64,000 nucleotides of DNA from NCBI GenBank assembly GCA_900547555.1, contig URHG01000005.1, positions 1-64,000 on the forward strand, in the 5' to 3' direction. The position numbers and the translations under genes were made by a program. The stretch is from an uncultured Porphyromonadaceae bacterium. Its GTDB lineage: Bacteria; Bacteroidota; Bacteroidia; Bacteroidales; UBA11471. The notes beneath the pieces are model-generated. The model was not told the origin of the DNA and did no database searches. It saw nothing but the letters and a program-made list of their open reading frames with translations. Shown here piece after piece: positions 35,032-44,556 of this stretch (its first letter is position 1; each line of letters begins with the position of its first letter).

Positions 35032-38000
35032 ATGAAGTTAGACAGATTTATCAACCGCCCTGTACTATCGACCGTGATTTCGATATTCATGGTCATACTG
35101 GGTATTTTGGGACTATTATTCTTACCCATCACACAATATCCCGACATTGCTCCACCTACTATCCACGTGTCGACGACCTATACGGGTGCCAATGCGCAAA
35201 CGGTATTGAGTAGTGTGATCGCGCCTTTGGAAGACCAGATCAATGGTGTTGAGGACATGTTATATATGACTTCTACCGCCACCAATACCGGATCGGCCGA
35301 CATCACCGTGTACTTCAAACAAGGAACCGACCCCGATATGGCTGCCGTAAACGTACAGAACCGTGTATCCAAAGCCCAGAACCTGCTTCCTGCCGAGGTT
35401 ACGCAAGTGGGTGTCATCACCCAAAAACGACAGACGAGTATGCTTATGGTATTCTCGCTGTTCAGTCCCGATGACCGATATGACCTCGAATTTCTCGAGA
35501 ATTACGCCAAAATCAACGTCATACCTCTCATTCAACGTGTACCCGGTGTAGGTGATGCCAACGTCATGGCATCGGACTACTCCATGCGTATCTGGCTGAA
35601 ACCCGATATTATGGCGCAATACGGCCTGATGCCCAGCGATATTACAGGAATACTCGCCGAGCAAAATATCGAGGCTGCTCCCGGCCAATTCGGTGCGCAA
35701 GGTAACCAGTCGTTCCAATACGTATTGACTTATAAAGGTCGTTTGCAAACCGCCGAAGAATTCGGGAATATGGTCATACGGGCCGATGAAAACGGGGAAA
35801 TCCTCTACTTGAAAGATGTCGCCGATATAGAATTGGGACGTCTCTCCTACGATTTTAAAAACTTCCAAAACGGCCATAACGCCGTATCTGCAATCGTTTA
35901 CCAGACGGCCGGTTCGAATGCCACCGCCATTATCGAAGACATCAACGACCTGCTCGACGAAATCAAGGAGACCCTTCCTCCGGGAATAGAAATCGCCGTA
36001 ACGATGAACTCCAACGACTTCCTCTACGCTTCGATACACGAAGTTATCAAAACGCTCATCGAGGCCTTCATTCTCGTGTTCTTCGTTGTGTACATCTTCT
36101 TGCAGGATCTACGTTCTACCTTGATTCCCGCCATTGCCATTCCGGTATCTCTTATCGGTACGTTCTTTGCTTTGTACCTGATGGGATTCAGCCTCAACCT
36201 CCTTACGCTCTGTGCATTGGTTCTTGCCATCGCCATTGTGGTCGACGATGCGATAGTCGTCGTGGAGGGAGTCCACGCCAAGCTCGACCAGGGCTACAAA
36301 TCGCCTCATAAAGCCTCGATCGACGCCATGCGGGAGTTATCGGGAGCCATCTTATCCATCACGTTGGTGATGATGTCGGTGTTTATCCCCGTAAGTTTTA
36401 TGCCCGGAACATCGGGAACGTTCTACCGCCAATTCGGTCTCACGATGGCCTTTGCAATCGGTTTTTCAGCCATCAACGCCTTGACACTGAGTCCTGCCTT
36501 GTGTGCCATATTGCTCAAACCGCATAAAGAAGGCGAAGGCCATAAGAAAACATTTGTAAGCCGATTCCATATCGCTTTCAATGTCGCATACAACAACATG
36601 CTCGCCAAATACAAAAACGGTGTTGCACACTTCGTTCATCACAAAAAGCTTTCGTTCCTCGGTGTTATCATAGGTACCATCATCTTGATTGTACTCATGA
36701 ATGTTACACCTACGGGGCTCGTCCCGAACGAAGACACGGGTACCATCATGGTAACAGCCGACTTACAACCCGGTACTTCGCAAGAACGCACCGAAGAGGT
36801 TATGATGCAAATCGATCAAATCCTCGGCGCGCATCCGGCCATGCAAAGCCGGACCCAAATTATCGGGTTCAGCTTCCTCGGCGGACAAGGCAATACCTAC
36901 GGATCATTTATCTGCAAACTCAAACCGTGGGACGAACGTACCGGTAAAGGCATGGACGCCAACTCGGTAATCGGGGCTCTTTACATGCAATTCGCCACAC
37001 AGGTGAAAGACGCCCGCGTACTCTGTTTCGCTCCGCCTATGATTCCCGGTTATAGCGTAAGTAACGGTTTCGAATTGAACTTGCAGGATAAAACGGGCGG
37101 TTCGCTCGACAATTTCTATCAGGTTGCCCAAGACTTCATCGCAGAGCTGTTGAAACGTCCCGAAATCGCTATGGCTTCAACGACATTCAACCCCAATTTC
37201 CCGCAATATCGTGTAGACGTAGATGTCGCCAAATGCAAACAGGCCGGTATCAGTCCCAGCGACGTTCTTAGCGCTTTGCAGGGCTATTTGGGCGGTATGT
37301 ATTCATCGAACTTCAACCGCTTCGGAAAACTATACCGTGTAATGATGCAAGCCGAACCCAATGCACGTGTCAGCCCCGAAAGTCTGAACAACATCAAAAT
37401 ACGTAACGGATCGGAAATGGCTCCTATCACCAACTTCATTACGTTGGAAAAAGTGTACGGTCCCGACAACATCAACCGATTCAACATGTACACCTCCATG
37501 ACCGTCAACGGTAACCCTGCCGACGGTTACAGCTCAGGTGAAGCCATCAAAGCCATCGAAGAAGTTGCGTCGCAAACGCTTCCCGTAGGTTATGGATACG
37601 AGTTCTCCGGTATGACCCGTGAAGAGCAAAGCTCGAGTAGCGGAACGACCGCTATCATCTTCATGCTCTGCCTCGTCTTCGTCTATCTGTTGTTGAGTGC
37701 ACAATACGAAAGTTATATTCTGCCCCTCTCGGTTATTTTCTCGATACCTTTCGGACTGGCCGGTAGCTTCGTATTCGCATGGATTATGGGTGTAGAAAAC
37801 AACATCTATCTGCAAATCGCCTTGATCATGCTTATCGGTCTGTTGGCCAAGAACGCCATTCTTATCGTTGAGTTCGCCCTCGACCGTCGCCGTACCGGTA
37901 TGCCTATCGTCAATGCGGCCATCGACGGTGCCGCCGCTCGTCTGCGACCTATCCTCATGACATCGTTGGCCATGGTCATCGGTCTGTTGCCCATGATGTT

Positions 38001-38208
38001 CGCCCACGGAGTAGGAGCCAACGGTAACAGTACTCTCGGTGCCGGAGCCGTCGGCGGAATGCTCATCGGTATGATATGCCAGATATTCATCGTTCCGGCA
38101 TTGTTTGTCGTATTCCAGATCATTCAGGAAAAGATCAAACCGTTGACATGGAACGACCTCGACAACAAAGACGTCATTTCCGAAATCGAGCAATACTCAA
38201 AATCGTAA
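35032..38208 (+). CDS. RND multidrug efflux transporter permease (AcrB/HAE1 family)
   Basis: A 1058-aa inner-membrane proton antiporter. The N-terminus (FINRPVLSTVISIFMVILG) is typical of HAE1 pumps. TM4 has the proton-relay pair in VVDDAIVVVEG near residue 405, and TM10 has the partner lysine in GLLAKNAILIVEFA near 940. Two large periplasmic loops follow TM1 and TM7. Flanked by its adaptor and outer-membrane factor, it should form a complete tripartite pump for drugs, bile salts or similar hydrophobic compounds; the substrate is not known. Confidence 0.95.
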   Translation: MKLDRFINRPVLSTVISIFMVILGILGLLFLPITQYPDIAPPTIHVSTTYTGANAQTVLSSVIAPLEDQINGVEDMLYMTSTATNTGSADITVYFKQGTDPDMAAVNVQNRVSKAQNLLPAEVTQVGVITQKRQTSMLMVFSLFSPDDRYDLEFLENYAKINVIPLIQRVPGVGDANVMASDYSMRIWLKPDIMAQYGLMPSDITGILAEQNIEAAPGQFGAQGNQSFQYVLTYKGRLQTAEEFGNMVIRADENGEILYLKDVADIELGRLSYDFKNFQNGHNAVSAIVYQTAGSNATAIIEDINDLLDEIKETLPPGIEIAVTMNSNDFLYASIHEVIKTLIEAFILVFFVVYIFLQDLRSTLIPAIAIPVSLIGTFFALYLMGFSLNLLTLCALVLAIAIVVDDAIVVVEGVHAKLDQGYKSPHKASIDAMRELSGAILSITLVMMSVFIPVSFMPGTSGTFYRQFGLTMAFAIGFSAINALTLSPALCAILLKPHKEGEGHKKTFVSRFHIAFNVAYNNMLAKYKNGVAHFVHHKKLSFLGVIIGTIILIVLMNVTPTGLVPNEDTGTIMVTADLQPGTSQERTEEVMMQIDQILGAHPAMQSRTQIIGFSFLGGQGNTYGSFICKLKPWDERTGKGMDANSVIGALYMQFATQVKDARVLCFAPPMIPGYSVSNGFELNLQDKTGGSLDNFYQVAQDFIAELLKRPEIAMASTTFNPNFPQYRVDVDVAKCKQAGISPSDVLSALQGYLGGMYSSNFNRFGKLYRVMMQAEPNARVSPESLNNIKIRNGSEMAPITNFITLEKVYGPDNINRFNMYTSMTVNGNPADGYSSGEAIKAIEEVASQTLPVGYGYEFSGMTREEQSSSSGTTAIIFMLCLVFVYLLLSAQYESYILPLSVIFSIPFGLAGSFVFAWIMGVENNIYLQIALIMLIGLLAKNAILIVEFALDRRRTGMPIVNAAIDGAAARLRPILMTSLAMVIGLLPMMFAHGVGANGNSTLGAGAVGGMLIGMICQIFIVPALFVVFQIIQEKIKPLTWNDLDNKDVISEIEQYSKS

Positions 38209-38239
38209 TAACCTTGCGGTAATTTTTAAATAAAAACGT

Positions 38240-39655
38240 ATGAAACGAATCATCTCATATACGATATGCGGCATTGTATTGGCGACAACGCTCAACAGTT
38301 GCCACATATATAAGAAATACGAACGTCCCGAAGTGGACGTACAAGGCTTGTTCCGCGACACGGTATCGGTAACCGATACCCTCGCGGCCGACAGCCTGAA
38401 CATTGGGAACCTACCCTGGACCGAAATTTTCACCGATCCTATCCTGCAAGGTCTTATCCGTCAAGGATTGGAAAATAACAGCGACCTGCAAAGCGCTATG
38501 CTTCAAGTGGAAGCTGCACAAGCCAGTTTCCGTGCTGCCCAGTTGGCATTTTTGCCTTCATTGAATTTGGCTCCTCAAGCTTCAATGGCCAGCTTCAATG
38601 GGAATTTACATTTCAACAATAATAGCACATGGACTTGGACAGCCCCAATAACAGCCAGTTGGGAAATAGATATCTTCGGCCGTGTACTCAACTCGAAACG
38701 TAATGCCAAAGCCGCGCTCATGCAAAGCCGCGCCTACCAACAAGCCGTACGCACACAGCTCATCGCCACGATCGCTAATGGATACTACACATTGCTGATG
38801 CTCGATAAGCAGCTCGCCATTACCGAAGAGACAGCTAAGTCTTGGCAGAAAAGTGTAGAGACAATGAAAGCACTAAAAGAGGCCGGCACATACAACGAAG
38901 CAGCTATTGCACAAAGCGAAGCCAATTGCTATTCTATCACCGCCTCGATACCATCGTTGCGCCAACAAATCAGAGAAACAGAAAACAGCCTTTCGACACT
39001 GCTTTTCCAAGCTCCGCAAACAATCGAACGCAGCTCTTTCGATGAACAATCGTTACCTGAAATCGTACATGCCGGCGTACCCATCCAAATGTTATCCAAC
39101 CGTCCCGATGTACAATCTGCCGAATTGTCTCTTGCTGCAGCTTACTACTCGACCAACATTGCTCGCTCGGCTTTCTATCCGAATATAGTGATTTCGGGCT
39201 CAGCGGGTTGGAGTAACCAAAGTGGACTCGTGAACCCAGCTAAAATATTGTTGTCCGCTGCCGCCTCTTTGGTTCAACCGATATTCAATCAAGGTAGCAA
39301 TATTGCCAATCTCAAAGCCGCCAAAGCGCAACAGGAAATTGCAGCCATCAACTTCCAGCAGACAATACTCAATGCAGGGCAAGAAGTGAGCAATGCCTTA
39401 TATGAGTTCCAATCCTGCAAAGAGATACTTGCACAACGCACCCGCCAAATCGAAGCTCTGCAACGCGCTGTATCCTCGACCGAGGCTCTTATGAATTTAG
39501 GTACTTCCACATATCTCGAAGTACTTACCGCCCAGCAATCGCTTCTGAACGCACAACTTTCCCAAGTTTCCGACACCTACCAAAGCATGGTATCAATCAT
39601 AAGTTTATACCATGCTTTGGGCGGAGGTCGTGAGATAGAGGAAAACTCTAAGTAA
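38240..39655 (+). CDS. Outer-membrane factor of RND pump (OprM/NodT family lipoprotein)
   Basis: A 471-aa outer-membrane channel. The signal peptide ends in the lipobox TLNSC (Cys21), and the next residues YKKYERPE are typical of the NodT/OprM group. The GLENNSDLQSAMLQVEAA and SNRPDVQSAELSLAAAY blocks are the two conserved repeats. It follows the permease after 31 bases and completes the tripartite pump. Confidence 0.93.
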   Translation: MKRIISYTICGIVLATTLNSCHIYKKYERPEVDVQGLFRDTVSVTDTLAADSLNIGNLPWTEIFTDPILQGLIRQGLENNSDLQSAMLQVEAAQASFRAAQLAFLPSLNLAPQASMASFNGNLHFNNNSTWTWTAPITASWEIDIFGRVLNSKRNAKAALMQSRAYQQAVRTQLIATIANGYYTLLMLDKQLAITEETAKSWQKSVETMKALKEAGTYNEAAIAQSEANCYSITASIPSLRQQIRETENSLSTLLFQAPQTIERSSFDEQSLPEIVHAGVPIQMLSNRPDVQSAELSLAAAYYSTNIARSAFYPNIVISGSAGWSNQSGLVNPAKILLSAAASLVQPIFNQGSNIANLKAAKAQQEIAAINFQQTILNAGQEVSNALYEFQSCKEILAQRTRQIEALQRAVSSTEALMNLGTSTYLEVLTAQQSLLNAQLSQVSDTYQSMVSIISLYHALGGGREIEENSK

Positions 39656-39675
39656 AAACCTTAAAAAGTAACACT

Positions 39676-40464
39676 ATGATCAGTCCATTAGCATATGTCG
39701 ATCCCAAAGCCGAAATAGGCAATAACGTCACGATACACCCGTTTGCTTATATCGACAAGAACGTCGTCATCGGCGACAACTGCGAAATATTCCCTTATGC
39801 CAGCGTACTGGCGGGAACAACAATGGGGAAAAACAACCGCGTATTCCACGGCGCTATTCTCGGCGCCGAGCCTCAAGATTTCCGATACAAAGGCGAAGCT
39901 ACGCGCTTATCTATCGGCGACAACAATATGATACGCGAATATGTAATCATCAATCGGGCTACCACTCCCGAAGGAGAAACGGTCATCGGAAATCGGGACT
40001 GCCTCCTCAAAGGAACCCGCATCGGACACGATTGCCGTGTCGACGACGATTGTATTCTCGGCATCGACTGCGACTTGGCCGGTGATTGCCATATCCACAG
40101 TAAAGCCATTTTGGCTGGACGTGTCATCATCAAAGAAAATTGTCGGGTAGGTAGTTGGTCGCTGATAAAAAGCGGTTGCCGTACCGGCAAAGACATACCT
40201 CCTTACATCTTGGCTGCGCACAACCCCATTACCTACAAAGGGATAGACGCTTTTGTGATGCGTCGTAACGGGTTCAGCGAACAGACGATCGAAAACATCG
40301 CTCTCGCCTATCGCCAGATCTATTCATCAGGTACGAGCCTCGAAAATGCCGTACTGCGTATCAAAGACGTATGTACGCCATCTCCCGAAATCGGCTATAT
40401 CCTGCGTTTTATCGAGGAATCGAAAATGGGTATTATCGCCACCTACGGAGAAGAAGGTTTGTAA
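39676..40464 (+). CDS. lpxA: Acyl-ACP--UDP-N-acetylglucosamine O-acyltransferase (LpxA-like)
   Basis: A 262-aa left-handed beta-helix acyltransferase, the family that starts lipid A synthesis. Hexapeptide repeats run from residue 1 to ~190 (ISPLAYVDPKAEIG, VIGDNCEIFPYASV), with GAEPQDFRYKGE in the family's usual place and a C-terminal helical tail (RRNGFSEQTIENIALAYRQIY). The region of the catalytic histidine reads GTRIGHDCRV, not the usual HIAHD/CHDV. It lies 20 bases after an efflux operon, not beside lpxC/lpxD, and could be a second LpxA-like copy; the core assignment is firm, the role less so. Confidence 0.8.
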   Translation: MISPLAYVDPKAEIGNNVTIHPFAYIDKNVVIGDNCEIFPYASVLAGTTMGKNNRVFHGAILGAEPQDFRYKGEATRLSIGDNNMIREYVIINRATTPEGETVIGNRDCLLKGTRIGHDCRVDDDCILGIDCDLAGDCHIHSKAILAGRVIIKENCRVGSWSLIKSGCRTGKDIPPYILAAHNPITYKGIDAFVMRRNGFSEQTIENIALAYRQIYSSGTSLENAVLRIKDVCTPSPEIGYILRFIEESKMGIIATYGEEGL

Positions 40465-40610
40465 TCTTTTCCCTAAATATTTTATTGCCGCCCTGCCGAT
40501 TCGTCGACAGGGCGGTTGCATTTATCGGGAAATAAAGATAATCGGTCGACAACCGTTAAACCCGGCCTTCCAGCATTTGTCTAAATTGCAAAACTCTAAA
40601 AAAGAAAGAT

Positions 40611-41144
40611 ATGAAAAAGATTCTTTTCGCTTGCCTCTTATTAGCAGCAACAGCAAGTATCGGGGCTCAGAACCCACAACCGATCGAGGGAAAACCGGCT
40701 CATCACCCCAAACGCATTACTCCCGAAACAATCGCTCAAAGTAAAACCGACAAAATGCGGGAAATACTCTCATTGACAGAGAAACAATGCAAGAAACTCT
40801 ACAAACTCAATTTACAAGAGGCACAGGAACAACAGACCAAGCACGGCCCGCGTCCCGGGAGCAAACGTCCGCAAGGCCTATCCCCGCGCGGAGAACGTCC
40901 CGAAAGAGAAGGATTCCGTCCCGGTATGCCTCCGAGAGAAGATATAAATAACCTCTCGCCCGAACAACGGAAAAAAAACGCAGAAAAAAGAGAAAAGAAA
41001 TTAAAGAAAATCTTAGGCGAAGAAAAATTCGCACAATGGAAAAATTTTACAGCCGAAGAACAGAAAAATCACCCCAACCGCCAGGAAACGAAAGGTATAG
41101 AAATCCCGCAGATACCGGCACAAAAAACCGATGGAAACAAATAG
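40611..41144 (+). CDS. Small exported LTxxQ-like (DUF4890/Spy-like) protein
   Basis: A 177-aa exported protein with signal peptide (cleaved near IGA-QN). It has the LSLTEKQCKKLYKLNLQ helix near 48-64, a Pro/Arg/Gly-rich middle, and a second helix (NLSPEQRKKNAEKREKKLKK). The layout resembles periplasmic Spy/CpxP-like and DUF4890 proteins that respond to envelope stress; the relation is distant. It follows the efflux-lpxA genes by 146 bases and ends in a strong terminator. Confidence 0.65.
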   Translation: MKKILFACLLLAATASIGAQNPQPIEGKPAHHPKRITPETIAQSKTDKMREILSLTEKQCKKLYKLNLQEAQEQQTKHGPRPGSKRPQGLSPRGERPEREGFRPGMPPREDINNLSPEQRKKNAEKREKKLKKILGEEKFAQWKNFTAEEQKNHPNRQETKGIEIPQIPAQKTDGNK

Positions 41145-41227
41145 TGATCGCGTGCATAACAGAGAAGATTCTGTTACCGAGAAAACAAATATTCGGCACA
41201 CCGACGATTATAAAAGGTCGATAACAA

Positions 41228-41260
41228 GAGAGGGCAACACCAAAATGGTGTTGCCCTCTC
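41228..41260 (+). terminator. Terminator after LTxxQ-like gene
   Basis: Perfect 14-bp stem GAGAGGGCAACACC / GGTGTTGCCCTCTC with a 5-base loop. It lies between convergent genes and can serve both. Confidence 0.8.
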
Positions 41261-41284
41261 CTTTATAATACCCGATGCGGCAGA

Positions 41285-41764
41285 TCATTCCACGCTATCG
41301 TTCTCATTGAGTTTTTCTCCTACAATACGCGCCGCAATCTCGATATACTCGGGACAAGGACGCCGCTTATAATAAGCCTCTGTACGATCTGACGGTACCG
41401 GAGAATCTGCACCTTTGCCCAGTCCCAAAAGTTCCCGGCAGACAATAGAACCGTTTTCCCGGCGGAAACGCTCGGCAAGGTCTTGCACAACCGCATACGA
41501 ACGGGTCTTAGCCACCTTGTCGCCCGGAGAAGGATTGGGATACTTCAACCCCGTAAGCATAAACGCAGCACTCACCGCACCACACACCTCACGCAAACGC
41601 CCCATGCCCCCGCCCAGCGGCGCGACAATTGTCGATGCCAGCTCCGGGTCGATACCATAAAGATCGGCATACGCCAAAAACACCGACTGCGAGCAGTTAT
41701 ACCCGCTCATAAACAATTCGCGGGCCTTGCGGGCACGCGCTTCAACATCAACTTTTTCCATCAT
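41285..41764 (-). CDS. C_GCAxxG_C_C family protein
   Basis: A 159-aa protein with the conserved cysteine pattern: SGYNCSQSV near residue 24, GGGMGRLREVCGAVSAAF near 53-70, IVCRELLG near 111 and RPCPEY near 137. The family is a redox-active, probably metal- or Fe-S-binding group of unknown function. It precedes nothing on its strand and follows ung by 4 bases, so it is probably co-transcribed with ung. Confidence 0.8.
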   Translation of the reverse strand: MMEKVDVEARARKARELFMSGYNCSQSVFLAYADLYGIDPELASTIVAPLGGGMGRLREVCGAVSAAFMLTGLKYPNPSPGDKVAKTRSYAVVQDLAERFRRENGSIVCRELLGLGKGADSPVPSDRTEAYYKRRPCPEYIEIAARIVGEKLNENDSVE

Positions 41765-41768
41765 GATT

Positions 41769-42431
41769 TTACCACAAAATAGGCTCTATACCGTGTGCCG
41801 TAAGATATTCATTTGTCCGGCTGAAATGACGATTTCCGAAAAATCCCCTATGAGCCGAGAGCGGCGACGGATGGGGAGATTGCAAGACAAGATGACGCGA
41901 ACGGTCGATAAACTCTCCTTTGCGTTGGGCATACGCTCCCCATAAAATAAAAACAAGATTTTCACGCTCTTGTGCCAGACGGTGTATAACTGCATCGGTA
42001 AACTGCTCCCAGCCCTTGTTCTGATGCGAACCGGCCTGATGTGCCCTCACCGTAAGCGTAGCGTTGAGCAACAGCACCCCCTGATTGGCCCACCGGGTAA
42101 GATCGCCGCTCATAGGGACGGGTGTACCGATATCGTCGTGTATCTCCTTGAAGATATTCTGCAACGACGGCGGAAACGGAACACCATCGTTCACCGAAAA
42201 ACAAAGGCCGTGTGCCTGCCCCGGTTCGTGATAAGGATCTTGCCCGAGAATGACTACTTTCACCTTGTCGAACGGACAAGCATCGAAAGCGGCGAACATC
42301 TGGCTGCCCGGCGGATATACCCGCGTAGTAGCATACTCATGGCGTACAAAGTCGGTAAGCTGTGCAAAATAAGGGGCGTCGAACTCCGATTGCAACCTTT
42401 CACGCCAGCTTTCATCTATTCGAACATTCAT
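41769..42431 (-). CDS. ung: Uracil-DNA glycosylase
   Basis: Removes uracil from DNA in base excision repair. The 220-aa family-1 enzyme has the catalytic water-activating motif VVILGQDPYHEPGQAHGL near residue 59-76 (Asp65), FPPSLQNIFKEI near 91, and the C-terminal HPSPLSAHRGFFG loop near 186 with the essential histidine. Length is typical. It shares a transcript with the C_GCAxxG_C_C gene and has a promoter overlapping the divergent tRNA-Arg promoter. Confidence 0.95.
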   Translation of the reverse strand: MNVRIDESWRERLQSEFDAPYFAQLTDFVRHEYATTRVYPPGSQMFAAFDACPFDKVKVVILGQDPYHEPGQAHGLCFSVNDGVPFPPSLQNIFKEIHDDIGTPVPMSGDLTRWANQGVLLLNATLTVRAHQAGSHQNKGWEQFTDAVIHRLAQERENLVFILWGAYAQRKGEFIDRSRHLVLQSPHPSPLSAHRGFFGNRHFSRTNEYLTAHGIEPILW

Positions 42432-42456
42432 TTTTCAAAGATTTAAATCGTTTCTT

Positions 42457-42491
42457 TTTGCAAAGCTACAAATAATTCTTACTTTTGCCAA
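42457..42491. promoter_or_regulatory. Overlapping divergent promoters of tRNA-Arg and ung
   Basis: Plus strand: TTTG 42457-42460, 19 bases, TACTTTTG 42480-42487, driving tRNA-Arg. Minus strand: TTGG 42488-42491, 19 bases, TAGCTTTG 42461-42468, driving ung. The two interleave fully, so they should compete for polymerase. Confidence 0.6.
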
Positions 42492-42498
42492 CCGAAAC

Positions 42499-42571
42499 GG
42501 CCCCGTAGTTTAGTGAATAGAACGTCAGATTCCGGTTCTGAAGGTCACAGGTTTGAGTCCTGTCGGGGTCA
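42499..42571 (+). tRNA. tRNA-Arg (CCG)
   Basis: Cloverleaf with acceptor GGCCCCG / CGGGGTC and T arm ACAGG-TTTGAGT-CCTGT. The anticodon loop TTCCGGT gives CCG for CGG codons. The discriminator A571 is followed by an encoded CCA at 42572-42574, unlike the other two tRNAs in the window. Confidence 0.93.
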
Positions 42572-42575
42572 CCAC

Positions 42576-42611
42576 AAAAAAACCTTGCAAGAATACATTG
42601 CAAGGTTTTTT
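42576..42611 (+). terminator. Terminator after tRNA-Arg
   Basis: AAAAACCTTGCAA / TTGCAAGGTTTTT stem with a 7-base loop and a T-run. Confidence 0.85.
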
Positions 42612-42773
42612 GTCTTTTTCCTCAATCCGTAACCGTTTCACCGTAATGTAAAGCCCAGAGATCAACAGTGCTTTTTTGCTATCAATATCAGATAATCTAT
42701 TTCCGAAAAAATAGAAAGAAACGTCAAAAAGATTCTCTTTTCCCAAACTCATTCCAACCCAAAACACCTCTCC

Positions 42774-44024
42774 TCACATACGGCAGCGGGTATAACCGAT
42801 GAGCCTATCGTAACGGGCACCCTGCGGGCGGTGGTAAACGCGTATCTGATATTCGTTGCGAGTCTCGTAAAAATTTCCCTCTATGGGCGCAGCATCGGCT
42901 TTTTTTCCGGGACGTTGCAAAAGGTAACGATAGTTATATGCTCCCTGTTTGAGCAACATATCCTTCTCATAGACCCGTGTTTCGGGGTTATAGGTCATAC
43001 GGGTTGTCTCATCGAGACGGCCGTGCGTAAACTCTCCGTCGATATAAACTTCACCCTCAATCGGTGCACCGGTAGCAAGCATGAAATGCACGACAAAATA
43101 GTCGGCCTCGGTATCGGCCTCCTCGCTGTCGTCGGTACGGATATAAAAATGTCCGTTCTGCGTCTCGTCATAGACATACGCCCCCGAAACCCGGGGATAG
43201 TCGGTTTTGAGTATGGCATGGTAGTAAGGCTCGAAATAACGCATACTCTCCACACCTATCGTATTGTAATGTCGCGAAACCGTCTCGAAGCGGCGATATT
43301 CGTTCCCGGCCGGGAATACAAGCTGGGGTGTATGGGCATACTCCAATTCCCGATTCCGGACGTAAAGCGGTTGCGACACCATCACGCCGTCGTCGTAACC
43401 GACATTGGTCGTAACATAGACTTTCAACTCCTCCCTCGGATTACGTATCTCGTACCGGGGGTACATCACCTTGAAAGAAAGTTGCTGGTGAGCTTTGTTG
43501 TAATCGACATCGGTACGGGTCGTTATTTCGCAACCGAGCGCCACCAGATTTTCGGTGATCGAGAAACAGGCCGTGAGCAACAAGCTGTCGGGATTACCCT
43601 CGGGATAGACCAGCACAGCATAATTGCCGGAGAGACGGAAACGCACCTCTTCGTTGGGCAAAACGATGCGGTAATGCACATAATTGCGATAGGTATTGAA
43701 CGACAATGAGTAATCATCGACAGGAAGTCCGTTGAAGCCGTCGATATACTCCACATCGGAAAGGCCCGAAGGAGTCCAGTCGGCGTTGCAATGCACGACC
43801 CGGTAATAGAGATACTCGGGGTCGTCGGCCAACATATCGAAGGAGATGACGATACCCTCGTCATGACCCAACAAGGCGACCGGCGGAGCAAGCAGGTCGC
43901 CCGACAGACGCACCTGCAACGTGCGCACGCGGCCATCGAAAGATTCCGTGCGGAAAGGCCTCGCCGCCGACCCGCCGGTTGCAACGACAAGTAAAAACAA
44001 AAATGACAATAAAAAACGACGCAT
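42774..44024 (-). CDS. DUF5103 / type IX secretion plug-type protein
   Basis: A 416-aa exported protein with signal peptide (cleaved near GSA-AR) that matches the DUF5103 family. Typical blocks are FRTESFDGRVRTLQVRL, YYRVVHCNADW and DDYSLSFNTYRNYVHYRIVLPN, followed by strand-rich repeats. In gliding relatives the plug protein binds the SprA translocon, and sprA is 1.7 kb away here. The link to type IX secretion is from the family; the interaction is not shown by the sequence. folB lies 71 bases upstream on the same strand. Confidence 0.8.
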   Translation of the reverse strand: MRRFLLSFLFLLVVATGGSAARPFRTESFDGRVRTLQVRLSGDLLAPPVALLGHDEGIVISFDMLADDPEYLYYRVVHCNADWTPSGLSDVEYIDGFNGLPVDDYSLSFNTYRNYVHYRIVLPNEEVRFRLSGNYAVLVYPEGNPDSLLLTACFSITENLVALGCEITTRTDVDYNKAHQQLSFKVMYPRYEIRNPREELKVYVTTNVGYDDGVMVSQPLYVRNRELEYAHTPQLVFPAGNEYRRFETVSRHYNTIGVESMRYFEPYYHAILKTDYPRVSGAYVYDETQNGHFYIRTDDSEEADTEADYFVVHFMLATGAPIEGEVYIDGEFTHGRLDETTRMTYNPETRVYEKDMLLKQGAYNYRYLLQRPGKKADAAPIEGNFYETRNEYQIRVYHRPQGARYDRLIGYTRCRM

Positions 44025-44095
44025 AAGAAATCTTTATTCCGATTTTACGAGCCGGCGAACCGACATATACATGTGCACATACGCCCGACGAATAT

Positions 44096-44449
44096 CTACC
44101 ATTCCACTGTTACAACCGCCTCGCCTATCTCTCCGGGAATCGGAGGCGTGAGTTTGGCGATGCGCAACCGTCCGCCGGCCACACAAGGAAACCGTCCGGA
44201 GATTGCCCGCCGTATGCGGCCGGCGACGTGTTCGAGCAACTGCGAAGGAATCGACATCTCGGCTTCCACAAGAGCATAAAGAGCGGCATAATCGAGTGTA
44301 TCGCACAAAGAATCGCTCTCCATAGCCCGTTCCAACGGATAGTCGACACGCAACGACACTTCGTAATCGTTACCGACCCGACGCTCCTGCTCGGCGACAC
44401 CGTGATAAGAAAAAAAACGCATACGATTCAATTCGATCGATGTTTTCAT
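44096..44449 (-). CDS. folB: Dihydroneopterin aldolase
   Basis: Cleaves dihydroneopterin to hydroxymethyldihydropterin in folate synthesis. The 117-aa protein opens with ELNRMRFFSYHGVAEQERRVGN, the typical FolB start with its substrate glutamate, and ends with KLTPPIPGEIGEAVVTVEW containing the catalytic lysine. Length matches the single-domain family. A -7 box TACATTTG is on the minus strand at 44472-44479. Confidence 0.92.
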   Translation of the reverse strand: MKTSIELNRMRFFSYHGVAEQERRVGNDYEVSLRVDYPLERAMESDSLCDTLDYAALYALVEAEMSIPSQLLEHVAGRIRRAISGRFPCVAGGRLRIAKLTPPIPGEIGEAVVTVEW

Positions 44450-44471
44450 ATTCCGGAAGAATTATTTTCTA

Positions 44472-44479
44472 CAAATGTA
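44472..44479 (-). promoter_or_regulatory. -7 box for folB
   Basis: Minus-strand TACATTTG fits TAnnTTTG, 22 bases before the folB start; no good -33 box. Confidence 0.45.
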
Positions 44480-44520
44480 AATCTTTTTGAGAAAAAGCAT
44501 GTTATTCTGTCGGGAAATTG

Positions 44521-44528
44521 TATTTTTG
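44521..44528 (+). promoter_or_regulatory. -7 box for the bactofilin gene
   Basis: TATTTTTG, 28 bases before the bactofilin start; no good -33 box. Confidence 0.45.
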
Positions 44529-44556
44529 CATACAAACAACAGATTAAGCGAACGAC

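Noticed and set aside
41130..41265. Short frame starting inside the LTxxQ-like gene end
   Set aside because: It runs through the terminator hairpin and shows no family signal.
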